NCBI GenBank assembly: GCA_964400105.1
Contig: CAYNTG010000001.1
Span: 1 to 63,101 of the forward strand
Direction of reading: 5' to 3'
DNA: 63,101 nt
Source: CAYNTG01 sp964400105
GTDB lineage: Bacteria; UBP14; UBA6098
Shown: positions 59,979-63,101 of the stretch, piece after piece
Numbering within the stretch: the stretch's first letter is position 1
Layout: every line of letters begins with the position of its first letter
The notes under the pieces: model-generated
The model's input: the letters and a program-made list of their open reading frames with translations, nothing else
What the model was told of the DNA's origin: nothing
Databases searched by the model: none
Made by a program: the position numbers and the translations under genes

Positions 59979-62255
59979 ATGAATGCGGCAATCATTCGAA
60001 TACAAGGCATCGTTCAAGGGGTCGGATTTCGACCCACGGTTTATCGTTTGGCCGGCGAATTTGATATCGTCGGTTTCGTCCGAAACGACACCGGCGGTGT
60101 CACTATCCATGCGGAGGGCGCGAGGATCGACGAATTTATCCGGGCGCTGCGTTCGAGAGCACCGAGGGCGTCTATCGTTCGGGAGATGACGGTTGCCGAG
60201 ATTTCGCCGGAGGGATATTCCGATTTCGTGATCGTCCCGAGCGAATCGACCGAGGGCGACGTCACATCGATCTCGCCCGACCTGGCAACATGCCCGGAAT
60301 GCACCCGCGAGCTGCTCAATCCGGCGGATCGACGCTTCGGTTATCCGTTTATCAACTGCACGCTTTGCGGCCCAAGATATAGCATCGTCCGCGAATTGCC
60401 ATACGACCGGCCATTGACCACGATGTCCGATTTTCCGATGTGCGAGGACTGCAATCGAGAATACATGGATGTTCACGATAGACGCTTTCACGCCCAACCG
60501 AACGCATGCGAGGTTTGCGGCCCGCGATACGAGCTTCTCGATGGCGAAGGGAAAACGATCTCCTGCGAAAATCCGATCGAGCGCGCGGCGCGGTTTTTGT
60601 TATCCGGGAAGATCGTTGCGGTGAAAGGTATCGGCGGTTTTCATCTGATGGCCGATGCCCTTAACGACGATGTCGTCGATGAGCTTCGCCGACGGAAGCG
60701 GCGTCATTCAAAGCCATTTGCGGTGATGGTGAAGAATATTCAAACGGCTCGAAATCTATGCGAGCTATCGCGCTTTGAGGCCGAAATTCTCGAATCGCCG
60801 TCGGCGCCGATTCTCCTTGTAAAGATGAAAAACGAGCCTAAGCCAAAGCTACCGGAATCGCTCGCACCGGGACTCGATAGGCTCGGTGTATTTCTGCCTT
60901 ATGCGCCGGTTCATCATCTTCTTTTTGCGAAAATGGATTCCCATGTTCTTATCGCCACGAGCGGAAATCGGCGCGACGAGCCAATCGTGTGCGACAACGC
61001 CGAAGCGGTCGAAGACCTTAACGGCATCGCGGATTATTTTCTCGTCCATAATCGCGAGATAATCGGTCGAAGCGACGATTCGGTGGGATTCGTTTCGGAG
61101 AATGAAATGATAATCGTTCGCCGAAGCCGCGGAATCGTTCCGCGCTCTATCGAGATGCCGAATGCCGGGCCTTCCGTTCTCGCCGTCGGTGCCGATCTCA
61201 AGGGCACATTCTGCCTGACGCGCGGCGCCGAGGCCTTTCCCTCGCCTTATTTTGGCGATATGATAGGCGAGAAGTCATCCGCATTTTTCGACGAGGTGTT
61301 GGATCGTTATCTTGGATGGCTGGATGTCGTTCCTCGCGCTGTGGCGTGCGATCTCCACCCCGATTATTTATCCACCATTAAAGCCGAGCGTCTCGCCAAG
61401 AAGCTGGGCGTTCCGCTCTTTCGGGTTCAGCACCATTACGCGCACGCTCTTTCCGTTGTCGCCGGAAACCGTTTGCCGAACGAGCCGGTACTGGCTCTCA
61501 TTCTGGATGGCTTCGGTTACGGCGGAGACGGCTCGATCTGGGGATGTGAATTCCTGATCGTCGATTACAGCGAATTCGAGCGTGTCGGGCATCTTCGAGA
61601 AGTCGTTCAGCCGGGCGGCGACCGCGCTGCGGTAGATGTCCGTAGAATGGCGCTTTCATGGGCGTTCGAGGCATTCGGAGATCGCATTGGGCGACATTTC
61701 CCAAATCTCGTAAAATCGCTCGGCGATCTTGCGCAACCAATGATGAAAATCGTATCGAATGGCGGAGCGCCGATGGTTTCGAGCGCGGGGCGTCTTTTCG
61801 ATACCGTGGCCTGCATGGCCGGGATTTGCTGCGAAAACACATACGAAAGCGAGTGCCCGCAAAGATTGATGTCCGCTTTCGATCCGCGCATCGAGGGGGC
61901 GTATAGATTCGATTTTTCCGATGGGATTCTCGATCCGATTCCGGCAATAATCGAGATTGCCGACGATGTTCGTGGGCGCGACGGAGCTTCCGTCATAGCG
62001 ACGCGCTTTCATCGCGGTTTCGCGAACGGTTTGGTCGGAGCCGCACGGTCGATATGCGAGCGGCGCGGCATCTCCCGCGTGCTTTTGACCGGCGGCGTTT
62101 TTCAGAATTCGATCCTATTCGAGCTGGTTTTGAATGGACTGCGAAATGAGAATCTATCGCCGTTCTGGAATCGTTTTGTGCCGCCCGGAGATGCGGGCGT
62201 CGCTTTGGGTCAGGCGATGTTTGCTGTCGAGAAATTGCGCGGAAGCGGCGATTAA
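59979..62255 (+). CDS. hypF: [NiFe] hydrogenase maturation carbamoyltransferase
   Basis: HypF uses carbamoyl phosphate and ATP to make the thiocarbamate that becomes the cyanide ligands of the [NiFe] centre. The N-terminal acylphosphatase domain (IRIQGIVQGVGFRPTVYRLA) is followed by two zinc-finger pairs (CPECTREL...CTLCGPRY; CEDCNREY...CEVCGPRY). A YrdC-like domain (KGIGGFHLMADALND) and a Kae1-like domain (HHYAHALSV, LDGFGYGGDGSIWGCEF, TGGVFQNSIL) come next. The length of 758 is typical. The frame extends 25 codons upstream, but the family N-terminus fixes the ATG; no obvious SD is present. No other hyp or hydrogenase genes are in the window, although the gene implies a hydrogenase. Confidence 0.95.
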   Translation: MNAAIIRIQGIVQGVGFRPTVYRLAGEFDIVGFVRNDTGGVTIHAEGARIDEFIRALRSRAPRASIVREMTVAEISPEGYSDFVIVPSESTEGDVTSISPDLATCPECTRELLNPADRRFGYPFINCTLCGPRYSIVRELPYDRPLTTMSDFPMCEDCNREYMDVHDRRFHAQPNACEVCGPRYELLDGEGKTISCENPIERAARFLLSGKIVAVKGIGGFHLMADALNDDVVDELRRRKRRHSKPFAVMVKNIQTARNLCELSRFEAEILESPSAPILLVKMKNEPKPKLPESLAPGLDRLGVFLPYAPVHHLLFAKMDSHVLIATSGNRRDEPIVCDNAEAVEDLNGIADYFLVHNREIIGRSDDSVGFVSENEMIIVRRSRGIVPRSIEMPNAGPSVLAVGADLKGTFCLTRGAEAFPSPYFGDMIGEKSSAFFDEVLDRYLGWLDVVPRAVACDLHPDYLSTIKAERLAKKLGVPLFRVQHHYAHALSVVAGNRLPNEPVLALILDGFGYGGDGSIWGCEFLIVDYSEFERVGHLREVVQPGGDRAAVDVRRMALSWAFEAFGDRIGRHFPNLVKSLGDLAQPMMKIVSNGGAPMVSSAGRLFDTVACMAGICCENTYESECPQRLMSAFDPRIEGAYRFDFSDGILDPIPAIIEIADDVRGRDGASVIATRFHRGFANGLVGAARSICERRGISRVLLTGGVFQNSILFELVLNGLRNENLSPFWNRFVPPGDAGVALGQAMFAVEKLRGSGD

Positions 62256-63101
62256 TCGGGCCAGACAAGCATCAGCAACATCACGCGCGATGGGTGCCCG
62301 AATATCGAGATAAGCGCACGGCGGCCGTCCTGCGACCATGCGATCTCTTCGATACTCGTCGTTCCACGAGTTGAGATGGTTAACGAATCTTCGCCATCGA
62401 TTATGTATAAGGTTCCTTTTTCGACAACGAAATCGAGATCGGTTTGTGGCACTATTCCGGTCATAAAATTCGATGGAATCGAATCGGAATCGATTTGAGG
62501 AGCAGCCGGAAAGAGTGTTTTGAGACAGGTCCCAGTTGTGTCGTCGGGGATTCTCCCGATCGGAAGCTCGTCCCCCGGCGGCAATCCCCTTTCGATTTTT
62601 GCGACATTGCCATCGAATGTAGCGGAAAACCGTGCCGGTGGAATATTGGGTTTTGTGCAGATGGCGTAGAAGATCGAGTCCGAGCTTCCATCCCATGTCG
62701 CGATTCCGGGGATTTGCCCCATTGGAAGCTGGATCGACTCGAACGCGCCTCGCTCGTGGTAAATTTTCAGCGAAAGCTTATCCCAGTTTGCAGTATCGGG
62801 AACCATAACCGATGCCAGGACGACATTGCTCGAATCGACCTTGCCGCAAGATACCTTCAAAACGCCCGCCGAAATCAGCGTCCTCTTGTAGGTTCCGTTC
62901 CATTCCTGAAGCCGTGCGAGCTTCGGATTATTCGGCGGAGTCTCGATCCATATAACGGTGGAGTCGCCGGAAAGCCATTCGAGGTTGGAAGCCCAGCCAT
63001 AGCCGATCTCCGAGAGCACACGCATTACATGCCCGGATGGGATTTCGCCCAAAGAACTCGATCCGAAAATCGCAATAATCAGCGATAATAAAACTATTTT
63101 C
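62252..63101 (-). CDS. secreted TolB/WD40-like propeller protein (5' end cut by window edge)
   Basis: At the right edge the frame reads KIVLLSLIIAIFGSSSLGEI, a signal peptide whose first residue or two lie beyond the window. An internal TTG at 63052 should not be taken as the start. The mature part contains blade-like repeats (ASNLEWLSGDSTVIWIE; GQIPGIATWDGSSDSIFYAI; SIEEIAWSQDGRRALISIFG), similar to TolB/WD40-like periplasmic propellers. The stop overlaps the convergent hypF stop by 4 bp. The exact role is unknown. Confidence 0.7.
   Translation of the reverse strand, partial: KIVLLSLIIAIFGSSSLGEIPSGHVMRVLSEIGYGWASNLEWLSGDSTVIWIETPPNNPKLARLQEWNGTYKRTLISAGVLKVSCGKVDSSNVVLASVMVPDTANWDKLSLKIYHERGAFESIQLPMGQIPGIATWDGSSDSIFYAICTKPNIPPARFSATFDGNVAKIERGLPPGDELPIGRIPDDTTGTCLKTLFPAAPQIDSDSIPSNFMTGIVPQTDLDFVVEKGTLYIIDGEDSLTISTRGTTSIEEIAWSQDGRRALISIFGHPSRVMLLMLVWPD

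Overview
The window looks like a metagenome-assembled scaffold (it contains one run of exactly 100 N) from an uncultured Gram-negative bacterium of the FCB-like candidate phyla (the WOR-3 / Cloacimonetes / Zixibacteria type of organism). The evidence is TonB-ExbB-ExbD, TolC/MacA efflux and OmpA-type peptidoglycan-binding domains, together with secreted proteins whose C-termini match type IX secretion-like sorting domains (PNPFN...GRLI...SGIY and SPNGDG...GRPV...SGLY types) and PorV-like outer-membrane barrels. The lineage call is inference. I saw no rRNA, tRNA or CRISPR.

Layout. 49-9137 (minus): a tightly overlapping run transcribed uppP - dnaE - lytic transglycosylase - NHL propeller - rlmD. 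9138-9601: intergenic, with a 26-bp perfect palindrome. 9602-18784 (plus): secreted GH18 protein, orphan leuD, pdxJ-xseA, two tiny paralogous membrane proteins on the opposite strand, then phosphosugar isomerase, nucleotidyltransferase and metK, which runs into the gap at 18785-18884. 18885-26955 (minus): exbB-exbD-exbD-tonB, terminator, then a TolC / MacA / ABC ATPase / two-permease efflux operon. 27121-28061 (plus): consensus promoter, a long structured leader, a small membrane protein and a YidD with a signal peptide. 28116-51761 (minus): a secreted sorting-domain protein, two envelope proteins, a cold-shock protein, then two PorV-OmpA fusion proteins and two giant modular surface proteins (about 1745 and 2939 residues). 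51923-59845 (minus): murI-rluB-scpB-scpA, an HD-GYP response regulator, tgt, a radical SAM protein bracketed by inverted transposase remnants, and an HD hydrolase. 59979-62255 (plus): hypF. The last gene, on the minus strand, is cut by the right edge of the window.

How it fits together. The most distinctive part is the four-gene block 31749-51761. Two paralogous giant proteins, built of alternating immunoglobulin-like modules and ending in the same Cys...VLAR tail, sit directly upstream of two paralogous proteins that join a PorV-type barrel to CARDB-like and several OmpA-like domains. I infer a duplicated cargo-plus-anchor surface system: the giants would be displayed through a type IX-like route, and the barrel fusions would tie the outer membrane to peptidoglycan and perhaps receive or hold the giants. 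The core type IX motor genes are not in this window, so the link is architectural, not proven.

Many genes start with GTG or TTG behind a clear Shine-Dalgarno. I moved several starts inward where a purine-rich site, signal peptide or family N-terminus supported it, and say so in each entry.
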